Origin: Oncomelania hupensis
Lineage: Eukaryota > Mollusca > Gastropoda > Littorinimorpha > Pomatiopsidae
Reading direction: 5' to 3'
Length of the DNA stretch: 64,000 nucleotides
Assembly: GCA_036898135.1 (NCBI GenBank)
Contig: CM072511.1
Coordinates: 26,923,564-26,987,563, forward strand
Of the stretch, positions 36,378 to 47,805 are shown one piece after another. How positions within the stretch are numbered: position 1 is the stretch's first letter; each line of letters opens with the position of its first letter. Under the pieces are notes generated by a model. It saw nothing but the letters and a program-made list of their open reading frames with translations, was not told the DNA's origin and did not search any database. The position numbers and the translations under genes are program-made.

Positions 36378-37124
36378 TGTGACGTGCGGTTTTATTGTTG
36401 CTGGACTCTGCACAATGGACTGCTATAACCCTCTCGTCTTCTTCTATGGGGATCGCTAGTGAATCACCATGTGAATTACCTTAATACATTTATTTGTTTA
36501 GCTCGGTCTGTGTTTAGGCTGGGGTACAGAGATAGATAGAAAAAATGGTAAAAGATCACTGTCACACTAGATTTTACACGGCTATGAAACATATGTAGTC
36601 CAGCCACTTGATAACAGTAAATATCACACATTTATTTCCTCTACTCTATACACGATCTTCGAAGTACAAAACTAACTTAAAAGTTCAATTGTCAATGCGA
36701 ATGGTTCACTCGCTGATAGGTTTAGGCAGCTACTTTCTCGTCATAGGGCACTGGATACTTTCTGCCCTAATGGTCAGAGTTCTTGAAGATTGGACTACTG
36801 TGGTCCTTTGTTACAGGTTTGGTGCACTGAGTACTTTGTACTTAACTCAGTGTTCGAAGAGCTGTGCTGTGGTGGAATCTGTGACAAGCTGTGTTGTCGT
36901 GGCGTCTTCTCCCGGTGGTTAAACTGGTGGGCTATCTTCACACAGTGTGTTCGATGCCTCGGCAGCCCTCATTCGGCGACGACTGGTTTTTGTTGTTCGC
37001 CGAGTTGGGCTCACGATATAACGCCTGATCGTCTGTAACATATGAGACGAAATTCTGCACAAGCCTGAATAATAGGTGTGTGCAGAGCGTCTCACTGAAG
37101 GTCGAAGTAGCCCTCAGTGATTAG

Positions 37125-38645
37125 TGTAACAGCAGAAATATTGACGACAAACAATGTAGGAAATTAGCTTAGCGAAACATAGATAGCATCGAATGAAACT
37201 GGACGTTAATTCAACAGTTATCTAAAAAGCAGCCCACACATGGCAAATTAACTTCCTTGAGACAGTCACCCCGCCAACCGATCAAGATACCATCTAACAG
37301 ACTGAGCGACCAAGAAGTTTAAATAGCATACTTTAGTCAAAACGGACTAGAACGTTGTCCCCGTTAAGGAGCACTCCAGCCAAAAGTTACCAAGATGATG
37401 TCACCAGTATTGGGCAGGCACAGCTTATCGTTATTACATCTATCCTACCCTCGAACCCTGACACTCCACTTTAAAGATAATTATGCGTGTCCAGTGACAA
37501 GAGAGAGGGGGAGGAACTATTCAAAATAAAACGATTGGTCAGAAGACTCCTAGGAACTTTTGCATATCTTTGGGGACCAAATCTCAGCTGGTCAGTCACA
37601 AACCAACCGTCCAGCTGTGAGGGTCAACTAAAGGAACAAACTGCAGTGTTCGTCTATCTCCATCTCATCAAGAGAGTGCTCGAGACGTAAAAGACGATTT
37701 CACGAGTCCCAGAGTCTACAAGTAAGATAACACTAGTAGTTTTGATATGTGTATGTTTATTGTATATTGATTGCCATGTATTGATAATATGTTCTTGATA
37801 TATATATATAGTTACAGAAACAGATTATTGTTTCTGAGACAGTATGCATGTGGATTGATGTATCTTAGCCTTAAGATTCGAATTAAATTGTGCATATGGG
37901 AACCCTGCAGGTGTCTGATGCTATAGACACTTTGCAGAGGAGACCGCACACTTATAGCTAACGAGAATACTGTAGCCAGAGCTCCGACTTTTACAGGTCG
38001 GACCTGGGATCATAAAGGTTTGTGGAGACGAACGCCTGACCGTCGCTCCCGTGGCACCAAAGGAGAACAATCCAGAGTCTACCTGGCCACGTCCGAACCC
38101 CACAGCTACAAGGGCGACCCGACTCACCGTAGATAAGTCACCCGCAAATGAACTGAGTCCTACCCTCGAGAAAACTAGAACATTTAGAAAACTACGAACA
38201 GTGAAAATCATAACTACAGTTAGCACAGGATGAATAAACCCTGCTAAAGAACTCTCCCAGCACGTTGAACTATATTACTTATTAAATTACCGGTTAATGC
38301 AGAAATGTTAAAGTTTGTGTTGAATATATAAAAAGTTAAATTACTTACATACGACTGGTGTCATTCTATTTGTATTGTTGTGTAGCTATTAGTTTTCTTC
38401 TCTCGAGACATAATAATCTAGTCTTTTGATTAGTCATCACCGGTTCTCAAGTTGAGCCAAATGATACTAAAATTCCCGAGAACAAAATATATAAATTTTA
38501 TGTGACCAAAGTGCCGTGATCTGTCTCTCACACAACTTTCGGAATTCTGGTAAAAGAACGATCGATAGTGGTAGCACATCGCCCATCTATCAATAAGTCT
38601 TACCCCCTAGTAAGATAAACGTATCTTCCCCAGAATATCATCACA
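37125..38645 (+). repeat. solo LTR of a second LTR family, nested
   Basis: 1,521 bp between ATTAG duplications (37120-37124 and 38646-38650), inside the other solo LTR. Ends are TGTAACAGCAG and ATCATCACA, the TG/CA form. The strand follows from the TGTAACA start shared with the Gmr1-like LTR; the interior does not obviously match it. A lone LTR with a 5-bp duplication is the simplest reading, since no polyprotein is present. Confidence 0.72.
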
Positions 38646-38891
38646 ATTAGCTCCACATCTCTATATATAAGCGACGAACATTCTGCTAAGTTCGTGGTCC
38701 ACTGGAATCTCCACTCTAATTTCCTATACATATATAAATATAAAACATGGCTAACTATACACATAGAGAAAGAATTAATATTATAAACATTCTCTGGTAC
38801 AGCCACTGGTCTGCAGGCATACATATAAGTTAAACAACAGTTGATCCGTACATAATACAACATGGCGTCGGCCGGTCGTGATCGCCACGTG

Positions 38892-39602
38892 TTCCCCTTG
38901 GGGTCATGAGCAATCTTGCCACTGTAGATTGTTCTAACCTATAAAGGGTACAGTGAAAGCCCCAGTTGAAAACCTGTCTTGCCTTTGTAGGCATGACAAA
39001 TTAACTGTGGCAACAGTTCCCCCCGTTGGAATGCCGGGGGTTTCAGTATAAATAGTATCCCCACTTTTTGGAAATTTAGTGCTTTAAATTCCCACTGTCG
39101 CTGTCTTCCTCATTTGCTCTTTCCCATTCCCGATCTGTCCTACCACTCTGCTATACTATCTTCTTCTTCGCTAGATCAATGACCTACCTTTTTTCTTGAA
39201 AACTCTTCCTGGACAAGACTCCTTGTTTGTGTATGAGGTCTGTTGGATCAGCTTGGGAGTGTTGGACGCTTTCTGCCGGGTGGTCACTAGGGCTTCCTAT
39301 GAATGTACTACTTAGCACTATAGGCATTTTATATGTATGTTTTTTGTTGATGATTTATAATGATGTTTGTATTCTATTTTGTTTTTGTAATCGGGGAGTT
39401 CGCGTAGTTGAGGTCAACCCTCAGCCGTCCCTCGCGTGGGATGTCTTTATTGTAAAGTGACTGGCCGGTGGAGGGCATTCAATTTTCCCACTGGGGTTGT
39501 TTCAACAGATCTTTTATGCGGATCGGGGGTTGTCCGGTCCTGATTTGGCTCGGAAGAGTCCGCTGGACCTAAAGCAATAATAAATCAATCAATCAATCAA
39601 TC
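38892..39602 (+). mobile_element. ~710-bp retroposon, full-length sense copy
   Basis: 711 bp between 12-bp duplications GATCGCCACGTG (38880-38891 and 39603-39614), inserted in the solo LTR. 5' end TTCCCCTTGGGGTCATGAGC, TATAAATAGTATCCCC near 39046, 3' end TCCGCTGGACCTAAAGCAAT followed by (AATC)n. No protein-coding frame. Best reference copy of the family. Confidence 0.92.
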
Positions 39603-40171
39603 GATCGCCACGTGGACACGCAACGTGGGACTAACAATTCTTAAGCATTGCAAATTTCACAAACATAATTCAACAATAATATAAATACATCACGATGAAA
39701 CAAAAGTATGTTCATTTACCTTCTTGACAATGTCAGGCCATGGCTAACTTGATTGAATTCGAATATTCAACAAGCTCTGCTTCCCTGGTCTATCAGTGGA
39801 GAGATTTCTGCTCGAGTCTAACTGTGTACTGCTCGGCGTGTGACTGCAGAATGAATCTCCTACCTTTCTCCTTGAATCAGCCAGAACTGGTTCTAACCTA
39901 CCCTAGCTGTGTTCTCATTGGCTGAACAAAAAGCAGCCTAAGTAAGCTGCGATGATGTCATTACACGGCGCTGCGCGTCAAGCGAGAAAAGTGTGTACAC
40001 ATCAGTCATACCTTCATCGTCTGCTATAGACTAACAGTAACCTTCTAAGCCTACACTGACCAAACAAGGCAAAATCTTAAAATGTGCGGGGTAAAACTAT
40101 GCTCTTGTTACACTATCCAGCATTCACAAAATAGTTTGCAAATAGTTTACAAAAACAATCAACAATGTTAT

Positions 40172-40409
40172 CAGTAGCGAGTTGCTTTGCAGCGAGTTGC
40201 TTACTCGCGTTGTTTAGTATACTCACAAAGCAACGTTGGGAAAAATATGACGTTCTGCGCCTGCGCATTAAGAGATCTTAGGCTAAAATCGAAAGGAGGA
40301 GAAGTCCACAATGTCGGCGGCCATGATGTATCTATTTTTCCAACACGCTAAAGTCAAGTGACGGATGCCTTGCATTGGCCTTGTGCAACTTCAAAGCAAC
40401 TCGCTACTG
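40172..40409. mobile_element. 238-bp MITE with 18-bp perfect inverted repeats
   Basis: CAGTAGCGAGTTGCTTTG at the left end and its exact reverse complement at the right end. The left arm is partly repeated just inside (GCAGCGAGTTGCTTACTCGC). The CAG/CTG termini would fit hAT-like elements, but I see no matching target duplication. Confidence 0.7.
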
Positions 40410-41403
<994 letters not shown>

Positions 41404-41514
41404 GAAAGTAAAATACATATCACCGCCCGGAAATCATACTGTCGTAACATAATGACTGAGATACGACAGCAGTATTTCCTGGCGGTTTCTAGTCGTCATC
41501 CTTTTTATTTGGAA

Positions 41515-42150
41515 AATACGTTAAAATAGGCGGGAGTCGGAACGAACCAAACTTCGGACTGTTGGTCCATCGCGTGCTCAAGAACTACTAAAACGGATTT
41601 TGACCAAACTTCATAGGAACATTACTTAGGTTAGTGGCCAGTTTCTCGTGCCATCGTATTTGCTCCACCGCAAAGGTCAAGGTCGCTGGGGTCACATTGT
41701 GATTAAACACGTTTTGATCTATTTGTCAAAAATGGCTGAACCGATTTTGTTTGATTTTTGGTATACAGGTACTTCACCTCAACCATGACCAGCCACTCAT
41801 TAGCAGTCCGATTGTCGGTCAATCCATCCCTCCGAATTAAAAGCTTTGGTTCAAGACACTAATTTTTTTACTTATCTCGAGAAGACTGGACTGAATTTGA
41901 TTATTTTTACTTTGCCGATACTTATATACTGTTAGATCATTCGTTCTCAAAGGTAAAGGTCGCTATACTTCATCATTTTCGAAACACGTCTCATGCGGTT
42001 TCTCCAAATTGGCTGAACCGGTTATAATATTTTTTTTGCAAACAAAAAATTGATTAAACTCTGTTCGACCTGCCTCAGGTTGTGACCAATCATTCTATGT
42101 TTTATTTTGCTTCTTTAGGACAAATGCCGATCCACAACACCGCCCATATT
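41515..42150 (+). repeat. interspersed repeat R3, fullest copy
   Basis: Continuous copy with CATAGGAACATTACTTAGGT, GCAAAGGTCAAGGTCGCTGG and AAATGGCTGAACCGATTTTG. No coding frame, inverted ends or target duplication found; class unknown. Confidence 0.65.
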
Positions 42151-42704
42151 CTGCTATGTGTTGTGTCTGGAAATACATTAGAATGGTTATCCATCTTGTT
42201 ATTTCTTTCTTTCATTTTCCAATTTTATATATATTTAAAAATATTTTATTCATTTTCTTTCCATTTCTGTCCTATTTTTGTTTCGTTTTTCGTCAGTGCA
42301 CAATTCTTTTCATTGTAGATTTGTGTGTGTGTGTTCGGTATACTAGTCTATAACCAATTGCCGATAAAATACTGAGTCATAATTCGATCGGTCATAATCG
42401 GGAATGAGTTTCGCTAGTTATTACTTCAGTGTGGCGAATTATTTATGTATTTATTTAATTTATTTTAATATAATTTGAAATTTCTCCCATTTTTCTGCTT
42501 CATGCCTCTCGTGCCATGCAACGTAGACTCACAACTGACAAGAGGTCAACACGCACTATCATTCACCGTCATCTTCGAGTCCTCGCTGACCGTCTTTTAT
42601 GACTGTCAACAGTACAGTGGTGTCCGTCGTGTGCCCGAAATGTGTGAACAGTTTGCGTCATAGACCTTCAGTCCGACAATCCTTGAAGTCCAGCCTCAAC
42701 CATC

Positions 42705-42770
42705 ATGGCCAGAGTAAGAGGCAGCCAGATCTACTCACCGGAGATCATGGAAGAACTCCAGACTGTCATG
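42705..42770 (+). CDS. exon 1 of a three-exon gene (coiled-coil protein, unknown family)
   Basis: ATG at 42705 opens a 22-codon exon, ending at CTGTCATG before a consensus donor GTAAGG (42771). The exon ends in phase 0, and the next exon (49078) starts in phase 0. The joined peptide ...EELQTVM-AEESRDGEDD... reads as one continuous acidic helix. Upstream (about 42480-42704) is the probable 5' UTR. The exon was found from the donor site and phase match; a transcript is needed to prove it. Confidence 0.65.
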
Positions 42771-43121
42771 GTAAGGGCTCTTTCTTCGATCAGTCCTACT
42801 TCTTCCTTAAGCAATATCGTATACTTAATATGAAATTCCGTGCATAGTCCAGCTAATCCATAGAGAACTTTAGTTCGACCAGCGAAACTCGGTTCGTAGT
42901 GATCCCTTTCGTTTCCGGTTATGCAATCGGGAAATCATGCGACCTTTTTTTCGTGCCTGCGGTAAATGTGTAACTGTAGATTATAGTCACACGACACCGA
43001 AGCGTATAGGCGACTACTGGTCACATTATTTTGACACCAGCGAACCAGTTGATGGTAAGGGGAAATAATATGGTCACACATTGGCCAATCCGGGATTCGA
43101 ACCAGTTACCTTTCGGTTACT

Positions 43122-44725
43122 CAGAGCTGCCAACTGCTACGATTTAGGCGTAGCATGCTACGATTTCGACATGCTTGCTACGATGCTACGATCGGCCGTC
43201 AAAAACTACGATTTTTAAAATTTTGGTGATTTTTTTTTTTTTAAAGCCATCAACACACAGGTGTAGTGCGTGAGTTGCGAGTTGTCGATCCTGGTAATCT
43301 CGCTTAAAATATCGCGAGTGAGACTTTGCGAGATTCATCTAGCGCCATTTTGTCTCTTTTTGTTTTCATTTGCTCATGCTGTTCTCGTCAAAATGCCTAA
43401 GTCAAAGCAGCCTCAAAAACGAAAACTTCATGAAACAGACAGTTCGGGAAGTGACGATGAAGAAAATTCTGTTTAAGCTTCAAAATGTGCACGACCAATG
43501 CAACAGAGATTTATTTCAGATTACACAACACGTTGGCCCACTTTGCTACCTTCAAAAAAAAATGTTCATCATGCCTAATGTCAACGAAACTCAGTCAAAA
43601 ATGTTGAAGCTTTCACAGAATTTTCTTCATCGTCACTTCCAGAACTGTCTGTTTCATGAAGCTTTCGTTTTTGAGGCTTCTTTGATTTGGTTAAACGATC
43701 ATCTGTGGTGCCCCTACGACCTCCAGTTACGGACAGGATAGGATAGGATAGGCCTACTGTAGGGTATGTAATAAAGAATTTTCGGTTAAGCTTGGAAATG
43801 AACAAAAAAAGCATACTGAATAATACTTGTAGTTGATAAAATTCAAATAAGTTGTACACTGCATTAGTATATTTTAATCCTTTTAATTCATTTCATGGTA
43901 CATGTAGCTAGGCTACATTTTTAACAATTAAACATATTGCATAATAAAATCAAGGCATTTCCCAAGGCTGAGTACTTGTAAACTTGCTGTTAAACCTGCA
44001 TATGCCACCAGTTAACAAATGATCAATAAAGGGATGATAAAGATTTGGTTCATAACATGCATGCTATGTATTATCTAATTTGTTTTTGTCAATAAATTTA
44101 TACACTGTACAGATTTAATCTGTAGTGTAATGCATGTAGTGTACTTTTTGCATATTGCATTATCAGATAGTGGATATTTTAAAAGAATACTAAGATAAAT
44201 GATGACACTTAATTTATTATTAAACAAATTACAGATTGAGAAAACAAAGTATTAATACATTTTTATTCTGGCACAAATCAGTTACTTATAATACTATAAG
44301 TGATGTTAAAAATTTTGTCAATTTATGAAAAGTTACCATGCTATGGTTTTTACACTAAAACTATGGTTTTACGTACTGGCTGCTACTCTTTTTTAAAAAC
44401 TAGGGTAGGCAGGTCTGTACATGTGCATCGCTGAATCACTGAAAATGTTATAAATCAAACATTGTACGCTCATATCGTACATGTTTATGACCATTATTTG
44501 ACTACTTCAGATTTTTACAACAATTTTAATCAACAACAAAAAAACAAAAAACTGTCTACCGATCATCAATGGGTCGCAAATCACAGATACTTTGCTGGTA
44601 TAACAAAAAAATATTTGACATTTTCGTATTAAGCCGTGTCCGCGTGTGCTACTCCTTTTTCTTAAATGCTACTCCAAAAAGCTCTGGATGCTACTCTTTG
44701 GCATCATGGTGGGTTGGCAGCTCTG
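43122..44725. mobile_element. 1.6-kb TIR element inserted in the tRNA-like part of a SINE
   Basis: 1,604 bp with perfect 13-bp terminal inverted repeats CAGAGCTGCCAAC / GTTGGCAGCTCTG and a 6-bp target duplication GTTACT (43116-43121, 44726-44731; 7 bp if an ambiguous G is counted). Subterminal GCTACGAT motifs repeat at the left, and GCTACTC motifs at the right. Inside, a short coding scrap (PKSKQPQKRKLHETDSSGSD, about 43394-43476) is present twice as an inverted repeat (second arm 43607-43690, minus). A scrap of the RTE-like LINE 3' end sits at 43688-43752. No full transposase, so it is non-autonomous. Confidence 0.85.
43688..43752 (+). mobile_element. RTE-like LINE 3'-terminal scrap
   Basis: GGTTAAACGATCATCTGTGG, the CCCCTACGACCTCC block and (GGATA)n match the end of the LINE at 15960-16018. 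It lies inside the 1.6-kb TIR element. Confidence 0.8.
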
Positions 44726-45879
44726 GTTACTAGTAAGACGCTCTACCAACTGAGCTACCCGGCCCCTCTGAGGTTCTGAAGCGGCGTCGCCTTTATTTGC
44801 AGACGAAATTTTGTTCGTCCTTATCCAGGGGAGGTAAAGGCCATCATAACTCTCTAATTTGTGGAGGTTGTTTTCGTCGAAAACGCACGAGTCTTTAGAT
44901 TTGGTTCATTACGGGCTAAAACAGACACTTTTTCCCAACGAAAGTTTAGTTGCAGTTTATAATAGAGCATTGGTAATGTTTTTATGTTCCTTTAAAAAAA
45001 GAAAAGAGAAAAAAAAACACACACCCACACACACGCACCCCTCCCCCCCCCCCCACACACACACAAATTAGAGAACTTCAATATCCCCAACATGTTCATT
45101 GTACTAACAAGCCGTTTACGCCTATGAACCTAGTAGTATAGGACTCATCTAAACCAATGGCTATTAGTGTTCATTCATAATTAGTTAGTTATTTAGTGTT
45201 TATATGGTGTGCACATTCATAATAATCTTTACCATGCCCCTAGGAGACACTTGAAACATAGACATAATGCAAAACTTAGTTGAAAATCTCAATCGGAACC
45301 ACAAATTCCTCCGCCATTTTAGATCTGAAAGCAAAGGCTGACCAAAAACAACACCCATTTTTCGGAGCAAAGTACACCTATTTTAATGAATCAACAACAA
45401 CAACAAATGGTGAGAGAATACAACCAAAGCATTTATTCACGATTCTCCATTTTCACAGCGAAGTTTTATGCGTAATGGAAATGAGGAGGCGCAAAAGTTA
45501 TGACGTAGACATGGGAGGAGGGGGGGGGGGTAAATAGGAGGGGGGAGTCCTACGAAAAAAAAAGTTTTTTTTGCTAACTTAAGCTCTCTACTACGTATCA
45601 GCACCAAAAAGGTATTGAATTTTTTTTTTAATTCAATATAAATTTCAGTTAATGGATATTATTGTAGTGTACCGTGAAGTATGGCCACAAATATTGTTCT
45701 TTAAAACTCCCTACCCTTTTCTACTACCACCCACAATCCCTACCTCCTAAAACATGCCGCAAGGCCAACTCCACGAGTAGAAATTACAACGTCGTTAACA
45801 AGACGATACGCCGCCCAAAACCAACACACCACCACCAAAGCATTATGGAGTGATCGATCAAATCTTGGAAGATGTGGAA

Positions 45880-45895
45880 GGCCCTTAAAAGGGCC
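45880..45895 (-). terminator. histone mRNA 3' stem-loop
   Basis: GGCCCTTTTAAGGGCC on the minus strand: a 6-bp GGCCCT/AGGGCC stem with a 4-base loop, fitting the replication-dependent histone consensus GGYYYUUHUHARRRCC. Downstream, TTCCAAGATT (45861-45870) resembles a histone downstream element that pairs with U7 snRNA. It lies about 240 bases past the stop of the H1-like gene, longer than the usual 30-70. Confidence 0.7.
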
Positions 45896-46132
45896 AAAAT
45901 AAATTTTTATATTCATTTTCGTTTTTATGCACATGCGGGGCCGCCTAGCTTGGCCTGTACAAACAGTCTGTGGCCGGTTGTGTTGCCGGCAGAATACCGA
46001 CCACACGCCGTTTGGACTGCGGTGCTGACATAATCCTGCATGTGCGTCACGCTGCTTTCATCCTTCCCGCTCTCCCCTGCGACCTGCACTAACGGCTTAC
46101 TGCGTTAACGTCAACGTCGTTGGCGGTCAACT

Positions 46133-46735
46133 TCACGATCTCCGTCGTGGTGGAGCTCGTCTTAGTTTGTTCTTGGCGGGTGGTCGTCGTTGTTGTCGTC
46201 GTTGTCGGACAATTTTGCCGCCACGGCCTTTGACTCTACGGCCACGGCCACGATTCGTTCTCTGGTTGCCTCTCGTAGTTCTGTGGGTACCTCTGCGACC
46301 TCGACCAGATTTGTTATTGGTCTTTTTACGATTACGTTGCGTTGCTTTCTTAGCCCTTTTCGCTTGCTTCGCGGGTTTAGCAGGCGCAGAATCCCTCAGG
46401 GACCGCACGTTCAGACGGAAACGAAAGCCGTTAGCCGAGGGGTCCACTCCGTTCCCGGGAGAGACGGCGCCACCACCACCGCCACCGCCACCACTACCGT
46501 TCCCTCCAGATCCACCACTACTCCCAGCACCAGTAGTACCGCTACTAGGTCCGGATTTTCTACAATACGCTCTGTGTAAAGCCTGGCCTATCTGCGCTCT
46601 GGTGGGCGGCGGATTGTGAAGGCCCTTCTGGTGCAGCAGGTACTGGCGGACGGCCGAGATGGACGAGCCCTTTTTCTCACCAAGCGAGGCCAGGGCCTTC
46701 CTTATGAGACCTTGGGTCAGCCGGTTGCGGCCCAT
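46133..46735 (-). CDS. linker histone H1-like / protamine-like sperm nuclear protein
   Basis: Intronless, 200 residues. Residues 1-60 look like a compact winged-helix H1 globular domain (LIRKALASLGEKKGSS, ISAVRQYLLHQ, AQIGQALHRAYCR). A Gly/Ser hinge (62-95) with eight consecutive glycines follows, then a tail (110-200) very rich in Arg and Lys (GRGRR, RQRRQQRRPP, RRAPPRRRS). Arginine exceeds lysine in the distal tail, which is unlike somatic H1 and like the molluscan protamine-like PL-I proteins that condense sperm chromatin. The role would be DNA compaction in the nucleus. Support: a histone-type 3' stem-loop downstream and a TATA-like box upstream. It lies inside intron 1 of the + strand gene, on the opposite strand. 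A somatic H1 variant is the alternative; expression in testis would decide. Confidence 0.72.
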   Translation of the reverse strand: MGRNRLTQGLIRKALASLGEKKGSSISAVRQYLLHQKGLHNPPPTRAQIGQALHRAYCRKSGPSSGTTGAGSSGGSGGNGSGGGGGGGGAVSPGNGVDPSANGFRFRLNVRSLRDSAPAKPAKQAKRAKKATQRNRKKTNNKSGRGRRGTHRTTRGNQRTNRGRGRRVKGRGGKIVRQRRQQRRPPAKNKLRRAPPRRRS

Positions 46736-46824
46736 TGTGGATTGTTGGCACTCGCAGTGCCCTTGTGCCGCTCTGCCGATTGCCGCTCCCTCACAAACGG
46801 ACAGAAATACGGGCGACGTAAAAA

Positions 46825-46837
46825 GGGACTTTTATTG
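46825..46837 (-). promoter_or_regulatory. TATA-like box of the H1-like gene
   Basis: CAATAAAAGTCCC on the minus strand, about 90-100 bases upstream of the start codon, a usual distance for intronless histone genes with a short 5' UTR. Confidence 0.45.
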
Positions 46838-47244
46838 CCTTCTGTCGCAACCACAGTTGGTCTACTTTATTTGGAAGTTGTCAATGGTGACAGCCAATGC
46901 CTCTGCCGTTACTGTGACATCATGACCATTTCACCAGGGAAATAACACTGGAATTGGACAAAATGATCCATTGGGCGATTGTTTCCACACAACGGTAACA
47001 CAGCAAATCAACACTTTTTCCTAGCTTACCATGCCAACAATGTCAAAATGCTGAGGTTGCCAGGAACTCTTTTGTTTTATTTGCTGAGCAGCTTTCGTAC
47101 ACTTTATTTTATTATTGTTTTTGGAGAGACGACGACGTCATTGCTAAATTACATCACTCTTGCTTGACGTCATTTCCGCGAACTTTCTTGTTGTGGGCAT
47201 AAAAAAATAATATATTGACAAAAAACTGCATTAAATTACATTAC

Positions 47245-47805
47245 ATGATTATTGCTTTAGGTCCAGCGGACTCTTCCGAGCCAAATCAGGACCGGACAAC
47301 CCCTGATACGCATAAAAATCTGTTGAAACAACCCTAGTGGTAAAACTGAAAGCTCTCCACCAGCCAGTCACTTTACAATAAAGACATCCCACGCAGGGAA
47401 CGCTGAGGCTGTACTCTAATTTATTGAACCCCCGTTAACAACAACAACAAAAAAGAATACAAACATCATTATAAATTATCAACAAAACACATACATATAA
47501 AATGCCTACATTGCTAAATAATAACATCATAGGAAGCCCCAGTGACCACCTGGCAGAAAGCGTCCAATATTCCTAAGCTGATCCAACAGACCTCATAAAC
47601 AAATAAGGAGTCTTGTCCCGGAAGAGTTTTCAAGAAAAATGTAGGTGACTGTTCTAGCGAAGAAGAAGATAGTATAGCAAATTGATAGAACAGAGTAGGA
47701 ATGAGAAAGAGCAACTGAGAAAGACAGCGACAGTGGGAATTTAAAGCACTAAATTAACAGAAAGTGGGGATACTATTAATACTGAAACTCCCGGCACCCC
47801 AACGG
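47245..47805 (-). mobile_element. ~710-bp retroposon, 5'-truncated copy
   Basis: The minus-strand copy runs from the 3' tail (ATTGCTTTAGGTCCAGCGGA on +) to the AACGGGG segment; the 5' head is absent. Lies in intron 1. Confidence 0.88.

Larger units (their letters stand above)
36378..40112 (-). repeat. solo LTR of the Gmr1-like family, with two nested insertions
   Basis: Flanked by perfect CTATC duplications (36373-36377 and 40113-40117). It starts TGTGACGTGCGG and ends GTTACA on the + strand, like the LTR at 4956-6436. Without the two nested insertions and their duplications it is about 1,486 bp, against 1,481 bp for that LTR. No internal coding region remains, so it arose by LTR-LTR recombination. 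Confidence 0.88.
42972..44768 (-). mobile_element. tRNA-derived SINE, copy 5, split by a transposon
   Basis: The body and B box lie at 42972-43121; the A box (CCAACTGAGCTACCCGG on +) lies at 44746-44762. Removing 43122-44725 and one GTTACT restores a continuous SINE like the one at 35115-35310. Confidence 0.9.

Noticed and set aside
36187..36459. 90-residue plus-strand frame
   Set aside because: Runs from a CT-rich tract across a LINE-tail-like motif into the solo LTR; chance frame.
37921..38233. Frames of 60-101 residues on both strands
   Set aside because: Lie inside the nested solo LTR; no retroviral domain and opposite-strand overlap.
46167..46619. 150-residue plus-strand frame opposite the H1-like gene
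   Set aside because: Shadow of the Arg/Gly-rich H1-like frame; composition is a mirror of it and it has no domain.
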